Assembly: GCA_021604765.1 (NCBI GenBank)
Contig: BQJP01000004.1
Coordinates: forward strand, 62,001 to 126,000
Origin: Thermodesulfobacteriota bacterium
GTDB taxonomy: Bacteria > Desulfobacterota_D > UBA1144 > Nemesobacterales > UBA2774
Direction of reading: 5' to 3'
DNA: 64,000 bases
Below the pieces are notes generated by a model. The model saw only the letters and a list, made by a program, of their open reading frames with translations. It made no database searches and was not told the DNA's origin. The position numbers were made by a program, and so were the translations under genes. This document shows, in pieces, positions 1-8,305 of this stretch (within the stretch, counting starts at the first letter, position 1; the number at the start of each line of letters is the position of its first letter).

Positions 1-2
1 CT

Positions 3-866
3 CTGATTCTAGGTTATACACTTTCCCTTTTTACTTGGAACAACAACAGATCTTATTTAAAAAACATTACATCATCAGATAATTTCTCAAAGCAGGTCCT
101 TCTCTTATTTATTTTAGGCCTAATGTTTTTAGCGTTAATCTTTTCATTATCAAGAATGGGCATAATAGCAGCCTTCTTATCATTAATATTCTTTTGGCTA
201 GTTCATTCAAGCATTACTAAACAAAAAAAGGGTAATTTATGGATTATCTTCTTTATAATTGGAATTGTTTTATTATACGGTCTAGCAATAGGCCTATATC
301 CGGCTTTTGAAAGATTTGTCTCTCTTAAAGACGACACTCCTGACAGAGTCATTGTTTGGGCTGATATGTTAAGTGCAGTGCGCGATTTTCCGGTATTCGG
401 GACAGGTTTAGGAACCTTCAGCTATATATATTTGCTCTACAACAAATCAATTGAAAACCCTGTAGAATTTGTCTATGCACACAATGATTACCTTCAAATG
501 ATTATTGAAACCGGAATACCAGCAACACTTTTTCTATTAACATCATTACTGCTATTTTTCAGGTCCTCATACAATAGAATCAAGGAACTATATATATCAG
601 GTGAAAATCTAAGATTTTATATGGGCCTTGGAGCAATGGCCGGAGTAGTGGCAATACTTATTCATAGTTTGACTGATTTCAACCTTCACATACCTTCAAA
701 TGCTGCATATTTTGCTTTATTATTGGGAATTATGGGCGCAGTAGGTAATGTAGATAAATCAAAAAGAGATAATTCTGACAAACTTTCAGATGTGACATTA
801 GAAACTAATTTGACAAAACCCAGAATACGGAAAAAATTAAGGAAAAAAATTATATCGGAGGATTAA
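3..866 (+). CDS. O-antigen ligase/polymerase family membrane protein, 5' truncated
   Basis: The frame is open from the window edge, so the N-terminus lies outside; the first internal ATG is at 123. The visible part has several hydrophobic helices and the periplasmic-loop signature of the Wzy_C family (PF04932): a GTGLGTF turn, then [13 protein letters not shown], in which the His is conserved in WaaL/Wzy-type enzymes. Such proteins join or polymerise undecaprenol-linked glycans at the outer face of the inner membrane. The C-terminal tail is strongly basic and probably cytoplasmic. It ends 2 nt before ndk, so the two are probably co-transcribed. Which glycan is used cannot be told. Confidence 0.8.
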   Translation: MILGYTLSLFTWNNNRSYLKNITSSDNFSKQVLLLFILGLMFLALIFSLSRMGIIAAFLSLIFFWLVHSSITKQKKGNLWIIFFIIGIVLLYGLAIGLYPAFERFVSLKDDTPDRVIVWADMLSAVRDFPVFGTGLGTFSYIYLLYNKSIENPVEFVYAHNDYLQMIIETGIPATLFLLTSLLLFFRSSYNRIKELYISGENLRFYMGLGAMAGVVAILIHSLTDFNLHIPSNAAYFALLLGIMGAVGNVDKSKRDNSDKLSDVTLETNLTKPRIRKKLRKKIISED

Positions 867-868
867 AA

Positions 869-1285
869 TTGGAACGCACATTATCTATTATTAAACCCGA
901 CGGAGTTGAAAAGAACGTTATCGGGGAAGTTATTTCTAGATTTGAGAAAAACGGATTAAGAGTTGTTGCGCTCAAAAGAATACATCTTACTAAATCTGGT
1001 GCTGAGGGGTTTTACTCAGTTCACAAGGAAAGGCCATTCTTTGGATCGCTTACAGATTTTATGTCTAGAGGACCAGTAGTAATTCTTGTTCTTGAAGGTG
1101 AGAACGCTATCGCTAAAAATCGGGAGATTATGGGAGCAACTAATCCTGAAGAAGCTGCAGAGGGAACCATCAGGAAAGATTTTGCTACAAATATTGAAGA
1201 AAACACCGTACATGGATCTGATTCTCCTGAATCAGCCGACACTGAGATAAATTACTTCTTCAATGCTTTAGAAATAGCATCTTAG
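869..1285 (+). CDS. ndk: Nucleoside diphosphate kinase
   Basis: 138 residues, the usual length for bacterial Ndk. It transfers the gamma phosphate from ATP to NDPs through a phospho-histidine. The active-site block [12 protein letters not shown] is intact with the catalytic His at residue 115, and the N-terminal IIKPDG motif (Lys9) is present. The start is TTG at 869, supported by a well-placed CGGAGG 8-13 nt upstream and by the family N-terminus. It begins 2 nt after the glycan ligase gene and is followed by a hairpin terminator. Confidence 0.97.
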   Translation: MERTLSIIKPDGVEKNVIGEVISRFEKNGLRVVALKRIHLTKSGAEGFYSVHKERPFFGSLTDFMSRGPVVILVLEGENAIAKNREIMGATNPEEAAEGTIRKDFATNIEENTVHGSDSPESADTEINYFFNALEIAS

Positions 1286-1312
1286 GTTTTATAAATTTTT
1301 ATAAAATATGGG

Positions 1313-1351
1313 CGGTCTGTGTTAGGCAACTCCTACATGGACCGTTTTTTT
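1313..1351 (+). terminator. Rho-independent terminator after ndk
   Basis: The inverted repeat CGGTC (1313-1317) / GACCG (1340-1344), with further imperfect pairing inside, is followed directly by seven T. It lies just after ndk and overlaps the last codons of the convergent lipB. Confidence 0.75.
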
Positions 1352-2015
1352 ATATTATTACCGTATTAAAAATCTCGCCGAATTGATTGATAAAACTTTT
1401 AGACACATCTTGCATACTTACTTTTGCACCTAGGGTCTTTTCCATAGAAGTCACCTGGACATCAGAGATACCACAAGGAACGATCATTGAGAAAGCATCC
1501 AGATCCGTACTCACATTAAGAGCAGAACCATGCATAGTTATGCCACTTTTAACCGCAACTCCAATTGATGCTATTTTTTGCTCATTTGTCCATACTCCCG
1601 GATATTCGTCTCTTCTATAGGCAACAATCTCAAAATCGGCTAAAAGGTTGATAATGACTTGTTCTAAGGAATTTATATATGCTTTAACTCCAAGATTAAA
1701 TGTTCTAAGATCTATGATAGGATATGAAACAAGCTGACCTGGTCCATGGTAGGTTAGATCCCCTCCCCTGTCTGTATTAAAGACTTCAACCCCCATTTCC
1801 TCGATCTTACTCACTGGCAAGACATAGTTATCATCTTTTCCGAACCTGCCATTAGTTATTACCGGGTAGTGTTCTAAAAGATATAAGTACCCTGAGGTTC
1901 TTGAGTTAGATTCTCTCACTCTTTGAAAAGCACCTTCTTGAACCTCAAGCGCTTCCCTGTACCCTATTTGGCTTAAGTTTATATAAAGAACTGATTTTTT
2001 AATTGTATCGCTCAT
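1350..2015 (-). CDS. lipB: Octanoyltransferase (lipoate biosynthesis)
   Basis: 221 residues. LipB moves octanoyl from acyl-ACP to lipoyl domains of 2-oxoacid dehydrogenases and the glycine cleavage H protein. The signature RGGDLTYHGPGQ is at about residues 83-94. The conserved Lys (QKIASIGV, Lys147) and the catalytic Cys (PCGISD, Cys181) of the Cys/Lys dyad are present. It is a stand-alone gene convergent with ndk and divergent from holA. No lipA is in the window. Confidence 0.95.
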   Translation of the reverse strand: MSDTIKKSVLYINLSQIGYREALEVQEGAFQRVRESNSRTSGYLYLLEHYPVITNGRFGKDDNYVLPVSKIEEMGVEVFNTDRGGDLTYHGPGQLVSYPIIDLRTFNLGVKAYINSLEQVIINLLADFEIVAYRRDEYPGVWTNEQKIASIGVAVKSGITMHGSALNVSTDLDAFSMIVPCGISDVQVTSMEKTLGAKVSMQDVSKSFINQFGEIFNTVII

Positions 2016-2136
2016 TTTATTTATATACTAGTCAATTTCAAGATGTATTCCTAAATTTTGTTTGCTTAATTTAAACTACCTGAATATAATTTTCATAGTT
2101 AGAATTTTTATTCAAGACACTCCTAGAACAGAAAAA

Positions 2137-3141
2137 ATGAATCGAAAGAACTCACCGAAATCAGGATATGACAAATTTGTTGAGAATATTAGAAGTGAAA
2201 AGATATCTCCTGTTTATATATTTACAGGAGATCAATCTCATCTTATCGACAAAGCGCTGAGTGAGTTAAAAACCAACTTGCTTGGAACTCAAGATGAGAT
2301 GAACTATATAGTTTTCCATGGAGAAGCTGTAACTGGCGAAGAAATACTGGAAAATGCTTCTACCATGCCGATGTTTAGCAGCAAAAAAGTAGTTATTGTT
2401 AGAAATGCACATAAATTAAAAGCCAAAGAACTAGCTATACTGGAACCATATTTTGAATCACCATCCCCTTGTGCATCAATAGTATTGATTTTTTCAGAAG
2501 GAAAAGCGCCCAAGATTAAATCAAAGAAAGTACAAAAGTTTAATTTTACTGTTGGCAAAGACAATACGATCTCACTGGTAAGGGATGAGGCACAAAAACT
2601 AGGTCTCACAATATCAATTAAAGCAACTCAGACATTAATATCTCTAGTTGGAGAAGACTTAAAAGAACTTCACAACGAACTTGTAAAACTTTCACTTTAC
2701 CGCTCAGAGGGCACCACTATTGAAATAGAAGACATTGAGAAACATACAAGAAAAGCTCAATTTGGAGATGTATTTGCTTTAATCAATGCAATATCCAAGA
2801 AAAATAAAAGAGAAGCCCAGAAAGCGCTTTTAGATCTCGAAGAGCAAGGTGAAGAACCTCTATCGGTACTCAGTAGGCTAATTTGGCGGTTTAGGCTCAT
2901 ATGGAAAGCAAAAGAACTGGCAGACAATAAAACTCCAAAGGAAGAGATCATAAAAGAATTAAAGATGTCACCCGGCGCATACTACTATCTCAGCCAGGAC
3001 TTAAAAAAGTATAGCTATCAAAACATTTCCAAAATAATGAAGTTATTATTGGAGTGTGATAAGAAGTTAAAGATGAGTTATGTCCCTCGAAATTTCCATC
3101 TAACGAAGCTCATGACAGAACTCTGCAACCAAGGCAAATAA
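2137..3141 (+). CDS. holA: DNA polymerase III subunit delta
   Basis: About 334 residues from the ATG at 2137 (MNRKNSPKSG). The frame is open 25 codons further upstream, but that stretch resembles intergenic DNA. The protein starts PVYIFTGDQSHLIDKAL, the typical HolA beginning, and keeps the degenerate AAA+-like core and helical collar domain (RLIWRFRLIWKAKEL near the C-terminus). Delta opens the beta sliding clamp in the clamp-loader complex. It is convergent with rpsT, a pairing often seen in bacteria. Confidence 0.9.
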   Translation: MNRKNSPKSGYDKFVENIRSEKISPVYIFTGDQSHLIDKALSELKTNLLGTQDEMNYIVFHGEAVTGEEILENASTMPMFSSKKVVIVRNAHKLKAKELAILEPYFESPSPCASIVLIFSEGKAPKIKSKKVQKFNFTVGKDNTISLVRDEAQKLGLTISIKATQTLISLVGEDLKELHNELVKLSLYRSEGTTIEIEDIEKHTRKAQFGDVFALINAISKKNKREAQKALLDLEEQGEEPLSVLSRLIWRFRLIWKAKELADNKTPKEEIIKELKMSPGAYYYLSQDLKKYSYQNISKIMKLLLECDKKLKMSYVPRNFHLTKLMTELCNQGK

Positions 3142-3162
3142 AAACTATATAGGGATTATCTC

Positions 3163-3432
3163 TTAAGATGAAAGAGCAGCTACTCTTTTAGAAATCCTTG
3201 AAACTTTTCTTGAGGCGGTTTCTTTCTTAATTGCGCCCTTTGATGCTGCTTTTCTTAATTTAGCTTCAGTATCTCTAAGTACCTGCTGCGCTGAGTTTGC
3301 GTCTTTACTCTCAAGCACTTCTTCAAACTTTTTAAGTTGCGTCTTAAGATCAGATTTAATTACAGTATTTCTCTCTCTTTTCTTAAGACTCTGACGATGT
3401 CTTTTAATTCCAGATTTAATTCTTTCGGCCAT
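3163..3432 (-). CDS. rpsT: 30S ribosomal protein S20
   Basis: 89 residues, very basic and helical, the usual S20 length. It begins MAERIKSGIKRHRQSLKKRER and has the Ala/Lys-rich C-terminal half (KAASKGAIKKETASRKVSRISKRV) typical of S20, which binds the 5' domain of 16S rRNA. A GGAGG-type ribosome binding site lies just upstream of the start (CCGGAGGAAT on the minus strand). Confidence 0.96.
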   Translation of the reverse strand: MAERIKSGIKRHRQSLKKRERNTVIKSDLKTQLKKFEEVLESKDANSAQQVLRDTEAKLRKAASKGAIKKETASRKVSRISKRVAALSS

Positions 3433-3510
3433 TAATTAATATTCCTCCGGGGAAATAATTTGCTATAGTTTGCAGGGAATTAGGGGTTTGTCAAATGATA
3501 TGCAGGCAAT

Positions 3511-4257
3511 TTAATCCTTAGTTGCTGCAATTAAAAACTCCTTATTACCTTCTGCTCCAAGAATTGGTGAGGGTATTATCCCTTTTATTTTGAAACCTAA
3601 TTTTTCCAAATGTTGATTTATCTTTTGAACAACCTCTTTGTGCTTATTTTCATCTCTCACAATACCTCCCTTTCCAACCTCACCTTTGCCGACTTCAAAC
3701 TGAGGTTTTATTAACGCTATCAATAAACCACCGGATTTTAAGAAGAGAATAGAGGGAGCAATGATCTTAGTAAGTGATATAAAGGAAGCATCCATTACAA
3801 CGATATCCACTTTCTCCGGAATATCACCTTCTACTAGATGCCGAGCATTTATTTTTTCCATAACTATAACTCTAGAATCATTTCTTAACTTCCAATCCAG
3901 CTGACCGTACCCCACATCGACCGCATAAACTTTAGATGCTCCACTTTGCAAAAGGCAGTCAGTAAAACCACCTGTAGAGGCCCCTATATCGAGTGCTACA
4001 TAACCATTAACATCAACTTCAAAATTCTCGAGCGCACTTTCAAGTTTTAAACCTCCCCTACCTACATACTTTAAAGATGAACTCTTAACTAAGATTTCTA
4101 TGTCGGTTTTTAAAAGTGTTCCTGCTTTATCTACTTTTTGTCCATTAGCAAAAACCACTCCCTCCATGATGAGAGCTTGCGCCTGGCTCCTGGATGTTGC
4201 CAAGTTTCGCTCTACCAATAAAAGATCCAGTCTTTGTTTGTTTGTGGATTTTCCCAT
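3511..4257 (-). CDS. tlyA: TlyA family rRNA methyltransferase / S4 domain protein
   Basis: 248 residues. An N-terminal S4 RNA-binding domain (about 1-60, RLDLLLVERNLATSRSQAQ) is followed by RGGLKLESAL and an FtsJ-like methyltransferase fold with the SAM loop LDIGASTGGFTDC (about 89-101). Characterised TlyA proteins 2'-O-methylate cytidines in 16S and 23S rRNA. It is the last gene of an xseB-ispA-tlyA unit (26 nt after ispA). In many bacteria dxs sits between ispA and tlyA; here it is absent. Confidence 0.9.
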   Translation of the reverse strand: MGKSTNKQRLDLLLVERNLATSRSQAQALIMEGVVFANGQKVDKAGTLLKTDIEILVKSSSLKYVGRGGLKLESALENFEVDVNGYVALDIGASTGGFTDCLLQSGASKVYAVDVGYGQLDWKLRNDSRVIVMEKINARHLVEGDIPEKVDIVVMDASFISLTKIIAPSILFLKSGGLLIALIKPQFEVGKGEVGKGGIVRDENKHKEVVQKINQHLEKLGFKIKGIIPSPILGAEGNKEFLIAATKD

Positions 4258-4283
4258 AGTAACATTCTAGAAATTGTTTGAGA

Positions 4284-5180
4284 TTAGAAATTTCTATTTG
4301 CTAGGTAGAGAGCTATTTCTCTAAGCGGAGTTGCTTTATCATCAAAATCTTTAAGAGACTTCAATGCTTTTTTTGTAAGGTCTTCCGCTCTCTTTTTTGA
4401 TTTCTTAGAACCTACAAGCTCAGGATAGGTGGTTTTTTTGTTCCTTGCGTCTGCCCCAACTTCTTTTCCTAACTGCTTTCCTCCCTCAATGTCTAAGATA
4501 TCGTCAACTATTTGAAACGCGAGTCCCAGAGCTTTTGCATAAGTTGATAATTTCTTAATCTCCTTATCGTTTGCCCCACCAATCTTAGCTCCTATCGTGA
4601 TTGCAACCTCTATTAAAGCTCCTGTTTTGAGTGAATGCATTTTATCTACCTGGTCTATCAAGACATCAGTTATGCCTTCCAAAGCCAAGTCAATTGCTTG
4701 TCCTCTTATCATGCCACTTGAACCAGCAGCTTGAGATATGTCAGCAATTATCTCTACAAGAACTTTAGGGCGTAGTCCACAGTTTAAGCCTTCTGTAACC
4801 ATAATGTTAAATGCATCAGTTAATAGTGCGTCACCTGTTAAAACCGCTACTGCTTCGCCATACACATTATGGTTAGTTGGAACACCTCTTCTCAGTGAGT
4901 CATCATCCATACAAGGAAGATCATCGTGAATTAGAGAGTACGTGTGGATCATCTCCAGTGCACATGCTATGGGGAGCACGGTCTCTTCATTACCGCCAAA
5001 AGCTTCATTAGAAGCAATCATCAATATAGGTCTTAGTCTTTTACCGCCGGATAGTGAGCTATATCTAATAGATTCATCAAGAGTTGTCAGGGATTTTGGG
5101 GAGTACTTAAGAAGAGAGTCTAATTTCCTATCAATCAGTTCCCTTTTTGCGGCCAGATAGCTCTTAATATTAAATCCCAT
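4284..5180 (-). CDS. ispA: Short-chain polyprenyl diphosphate synthase (farnesyl diphosphate synthase type)
   Basis: 298 residues, matching IspA-type enzymes. The first Asp-rich motif is DDLPCMDDD (about 86-94), with the two extra residues usual in bacterial FPP/GGPP synthases, and the second is DDILD (about 226-230). GGKRLRP is near residue 45. It condenses IPP with allylic diphosphates for quinone, undecaprenol and carotenoid precursors. It starts 5 nt after xseB. The sequence cannot separate a C15 from a C20 product. Confidence 0.92.
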   Translation of the reverse strand: MGFNIKSYLAAKRELIDRKLDSLLKYSPKSLTTLDESIRYSSLSGGKRLRPILMIASNEAFGGNEETVLPIACALEMIHTYSLIHDDLPCMDDDSLRRGVPTNHNVYGEAVAVLTGDALLTDAFNIMVTEGLNCGLRPKVLVEIIADISQAAGSSGMIRGQAIDLALEGITDVLIDQVDKMHSLKTGALIEVAITIGAKIGGANDKEIKKLSTYAKALGLAFQIVDDILDIEGGKQLGKEVGADARNKKTTYPELVGSKKSKKRAEDLTKKALKSLKDFDDKATPLREIALYLANRNF

Positions 5181-5185
5181 AATGA

Positions 5186-5407
5186 TTAATCTTCAGTATC
5201 AAAGTCTTTAGTTGTGAGTTTCCCATTTTCATCTTCTACAAGAATCTTTACTTTTTTCTGTATCTCATCGAGTTTTTTATGAGAAAAAGCTATTAATTTA
5301 GTACCTTCTTGAAAAAGCTTTATGGATTCTTCCAAAGGAAGGTTTCCGCTTTGGAGTTTATCCACAATCTCTCTTAATTCCTTCATAGAATCTTCAAATG
5401 ATTTCAT
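5186..5407 (-). CDS. xseB: Exodeoxyribonuclease VII small subunit
   Basis: 73 residues, normal for XseB. The core FEDSMKELREIVDKLQSGNLPLEESIKLFQEG is the family signature. It pairs with XseA, not in this window, to degrade single-stranded DNA. It is the first gene of the unit running into ispA and tlyA. Confidence 0.93.
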   Translation of the reverse strand: MKSFEDSMKELREIVDKLQSGNLPLEESIKLFQEGTKLIAFSHKKLDEIQKKVKILVEDENGKLTTKDFDTED

Positions 5408-5637
5408 AAGATATTATTGTATCTTCGATAGAAAGTGGATACAAGAATGAATTTGTTCTCTTCTATGATTTATAGATTATTTTTGTGAATAGATATGTGC
5501 TTATAGTAGTTAATGATTAAAGGAGAGCATACTAGATACATAGCACGACAAGCATATGTAAATAAGATAGAAATAACTTTGTGTTCCGTTCCAAATTTTA
5601 AATATTCCGGGTGCCGCAATTTAAATAATTACAAAAT

Positions 5638-5662
5638 AAGGGGGATAATACGCATCCCCCTT
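5638..5662 (-). terminator. Hairpin terminator of the repeat lipoprotein gene
   Basis: A perfect 9-bp stem AAGGGGGAT / ATCCCCCTT with a 7-nt loop, followed on the minus strand by ATTTTG. It sits 26 nt past the stop codon of the gene at 5689-5988. The rest of the 5408-5637 gap holds nothing I can recognise. Confidence 0.8.
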
Positions 5663-5688
5663 CCCTTGTCAATTATAATCTTTTTTAC

Positions 5689-5988
5689 TTAATAGTTAGT
5701 ACTATCTTTTGCTTTATCCATAGCGTCATCTGCAGCGTCTGAAGCGGAATCAGCAGCATCACTTGCAGCGTCTGAAGCAGAATCAGCAGCGTCACTTGCA
5801 GCGTCTGAAGCGGAATCAGCAGCGTCACTTGCAGCATCTGAAGCATCGCTTGCTGTATCATCTACAGATTCTACAACCTCTTCTTCAACAACATCAACTT
5901 CAGCACCAGGGTCATCTGCCTGCTGAGGACATCCTGCTAAACCTAGAGCTAGAACTAGTCCAGCAAATAATATGAAGCTTCTAAACAT
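5689..5988 (-). CDS. Small Ala/Asp/Ser-rich repeat lipoprotein
   Basis: 99 residues. The signal peptide ends in a lipobox (LAGC, Cys20), so it should be lipidated. The mature part begins with an acidic segment and then repeats an 11-residue unit (SASDAASDAAD) about four times, encoded by a 33-bp tandem repeat. An 11-residue period with Ala at fixed positions suggests a helical, hendecad-type coiled coil, perhaps an Lpp-like or stress-related lipoprotein. The ribosome binding site AAGGAGG is strong. No named family was recognised; repeat number may vary between strains. Confidence 0.8.
   Translation of the reverse strand: MFRSFILFAGLVLALGLAGCPQQADDPGAEVDVVEEEVVESVDDTASDASDAASDAADSASDAASDAADSASDAASDAADSASDAADDAMDKAKDSTNY
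5731..5850 (-). repeat. 33-bp tandem repeat coding for 11-residue units
   Basis: Units at 5731-5760 (partial), 5761-5793, 5794-5826 and 5827-5850 (partial) differ at only a few positions. All are in frame within the lipoprotein gene. Confidence 0.9.
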
Positions 5989-6124
5989 ATAACCAATACC
6001 TCCTTAAAGTTTTTCATACTAGAACTTAATACATCCAACCGGGTCATATAAACCACCCATAATGAATCTACAATATTTATTGACTGAATTCTATAACAAT
6101 TTCAAATTAGTTCAAGCAAATTAA

Positions 6125-6418
6125 TCAGTAATTATTTTCATTCAGTTCTGTAACGTCGTCAGACTGATCGTATTCTCCAGGCTCCACTTCCTCCATAAAC
6201 TCAGGATCGGGGTTTTGATCTTCGTTATCGGGGAAATCTTGATAGCTATCTGGGTCCTCGTAATCTGGAAGATTAGTGTTCTCTTCTACATCTTCGTAAT
6301 ATTGATCATCTTGGGCAAATGTTGAGAAGCTAATCAAGGGTGAAAGACTAAAGGTGTATGCAAAAAACAAGACCAATGATAAAACAAAAACAGTTAACAG
6401 ATTTTGTATCCTTGCCAT
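6125..6418 (-). CDS. Hypothetical small secreted acidic protein
   Basis: 97 residues. A signal peptide of about 36 residues (hydrophobic LFFAYTFSLSPL, likely cut after STFA) precedes a very acidic mature part rich in Asp, Glu, Asn, Pro and Tyr. There is no lipobox and no recognised domain. The mature chain looks disordered and could bind cations. It stands alone, with a GGAGA-type ribosome binding site. Confidence 0.6.
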   Translation of the reverse strand: MARIQNLLTVFVLSLVLFFAYTFSLSPLISFSTFAQDDQYYEDVEENTNLPDYEDPDSYQDFPDNEDQNPDPEFMEEVEPGEYDQSDDVTELNENNY

Positions 6419-6654
6419 TATAGTTATTCTCCTTTATATGACAATTTAATTCATGACAAATCCACTCTATAATACTTTTTTATTAATTACTACTGCTTTT
6501 TTTAATTTATAGAAAATATTTAATTTCGGGTTTGAATCTAATCTAATATTCAGCACCTATGACAAAGAATTTGAATACTACAAATTCTACTTTTATAGTT
6601 CCCTACAAACAGGATAATAACTATAAACATAATAATAAGAACAGAATTCTAATA

Positions 6655-8202
6655 ATGAAAGCACATTTCGAGCTAAAAAACATATTACAAGACATTAATG
6701 GAGAGAGTTATGAGTCCTATAAGTCAATTAAAGGGGAATTTCTTTTTAATGATTACATATTATATGTAGATCATGTGCAAGAAGACGCGTTTTCATCTCC
6801 GAGTAACATGCGAGTTAAAATTGCTCAAAGTGTAGCGTTATTTCCAGACGATACTTATTCTAATAGATCTCGAGAGGTAGCTCTCAGAGATTTTATAACA
6901 CGAAAGTTCTATGAATCAATACAAACCTATTGCGAAGCTGATATAGACTTAAAAGAAAGTGGGCCCATTTCTATTGAAAATCCTGGACAGGAAATTTTAG
7001 AACGTTCTACAGCCTTTATTGACCAATCTTATGTAGAAATTAGATTCACTCTGAGGCTTCCATGCTCAGGTAATAATGTCGAAGGAGACTTAGCAGAAGA
7101 TATTATTTTTAACAAACTCCGCAAGATAATTAGTAACTCGCTACTTTTTGAAAACTTAGACAAAGAAGCGCTGTACCAGCATATTAAAACTTATGAAGAT
7201 GCCGATTTCTTAAGAAATGAACTCGAGAATCTCCGTCTTATCGCTTTTGTTGCAGAAGGTAGCATACTGCCTAGAAGATCAGACAACAGTTCACTTCCTA
7301 TGGAAAGTGATAGAGCTATACCGTTTATCTCTCCCAATAATCTCAAAATGGATGTAGAGCTTCCAAATATGGGTCAAATCACAGGACTCGGTATTCCAAG
7401 AGGAATTACTTTTATCCTGGGATCTGATTCTAATGCTAGATCAACTCTTCTAAATGCTATTGCAGAGGGCATATATAATCATATCCCGGGGGATGGAAGA
7501 GAGTATGTTGTCAGCAATCCAAATTCTGTAAAAATAGGAGCAGAGATTGGAAGAAATGTTAAGAGCGTAAATATCTCGGCATTTTGCAGTAATATCGAAG
7601 ACAGCATATCTTTTTCTACCGAAAATGCAGATTTTGCCACTTCAAGGGCAGCAAATATAGTTGAAGCAGTAGAGGTGGGAGCCGATGTTCTACTACTTGA
7701 TGATAACACTGATACATATATTGAGAAAGCTGCAGGACTTTTCAATGAATATATGGTCTCAAGCATTATAGCTGCAGTAGAATTGGACAAATACTATGAT
7801 ATTGCAAACTATGTTATCCAAATCAATCATAACAAAGCATTAGATATGGCTTTGGAAGCTAAAGACAGATCAATAAATAATTTATTTGATAGCGCAATTG
7901 GACCGATAGCCGAGAGGATCCCACTTGAAGAGAGTATAGACTCTTCTGAGATAGATCTATCCTCAATTGAACATATAGTTTCTGATAGTCAGAAACATGC
8001 TATTTCTGAGGCAGTAGAGTATGCAAAAAAATACATGGACGGTAAAAAATCTTTCAGACAAGTATGCAGCCTCGTGATGCTGGACATAGGACGCGTCGGG
8101 CTGGACGTTTTAAACCCGAAGTTATCAGGCAACTATGCAGAGTTTAGAAAGCTTGAGCTAGCAGCGGCAATCAATCGTCTAAAAACACTCAAGGTTGAAT
8201 AA
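6655..8202 (+). CDS. COG3044-like ABC-class ATPase homolog with degenerate P-loop
   Basis: About 515 residues from the ATG at 6655 (MKAHFELKNIL), where similarity to the family begins; the frame is open 32 codons upstream. The order GYxxYKSIKGEF, LYVDHVQEDAFSSPSNMRV, then YNHIPGDGREYVV and ANIVEAVEVGADVLLLDD matches the predicted ABC-class ATPases of COG3044. The expected P-loop reads GSDSNARST: the second Gly and the Lys are replaced by Ala and Arg. The Walker B region reads LLLDDNTDTY where the family usually has Glu after the first Asp, and the stretch after it looks shortened. It is therefore probably not an active ATPase. Its role is unknown. Confidence 0.8.
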   Translation: MKAHFELKNILQDINGESYESYKSIKGEFLFNDYILYVDHVQEDAFSSPSNMRVKIAQSVALFPDDTYSNRSREVALRDFITRKFYESIQTYCEADIDLKESGPISIENPGQEILERSTAFIDQSYVEIRFTLRLPCSGNNVEGDLAEDIIFNKLRKIISNSLLFENLDKEALYQHIKTYEDADFLRNELENLRLIAFVAEGSILPRRSDNSSLPMESDRAIPFISPNNLKMDVELPNMGQITGLGIPRGITFILGSDSNARSTLLNAIAEGIYNHIPGDGREYVVSNPNSVKIGAEIGRNVKSVNISAFCSNIEDSISFSTENADFATSRAANIVEAVEVGADVLLLDDNTDTYIEKAAGLFNEYMVSSIIAAVELDKYYDIANYVIQINHNKALDMALEAKDRSINNLFDSAIGPIAERIPLEESIDSSEIDLSSIEHIVSDSQKHAISEAVEYAKKYMDGKKSFRQVCSLVMLDIGRVGLDVLNPKLSGNYAEFRKLELAAAINRLKTLKVE

Positions 8203-8305
8203 CAAAGAATACAAGTTAGTAAAAGTAAAAAATCTAATTATTGCATAACTATCAATATAATTAGATGAAAAACCAGTTCTATGTTCTAATGGAATTTATA
8301 GAGCA

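Noticed and set aside
5731-5850. Short regular repeats that might be a CRISPR array
   Set aside because: The 33-bp units abut without spacers and are in frame inside a lipoprotein gene.
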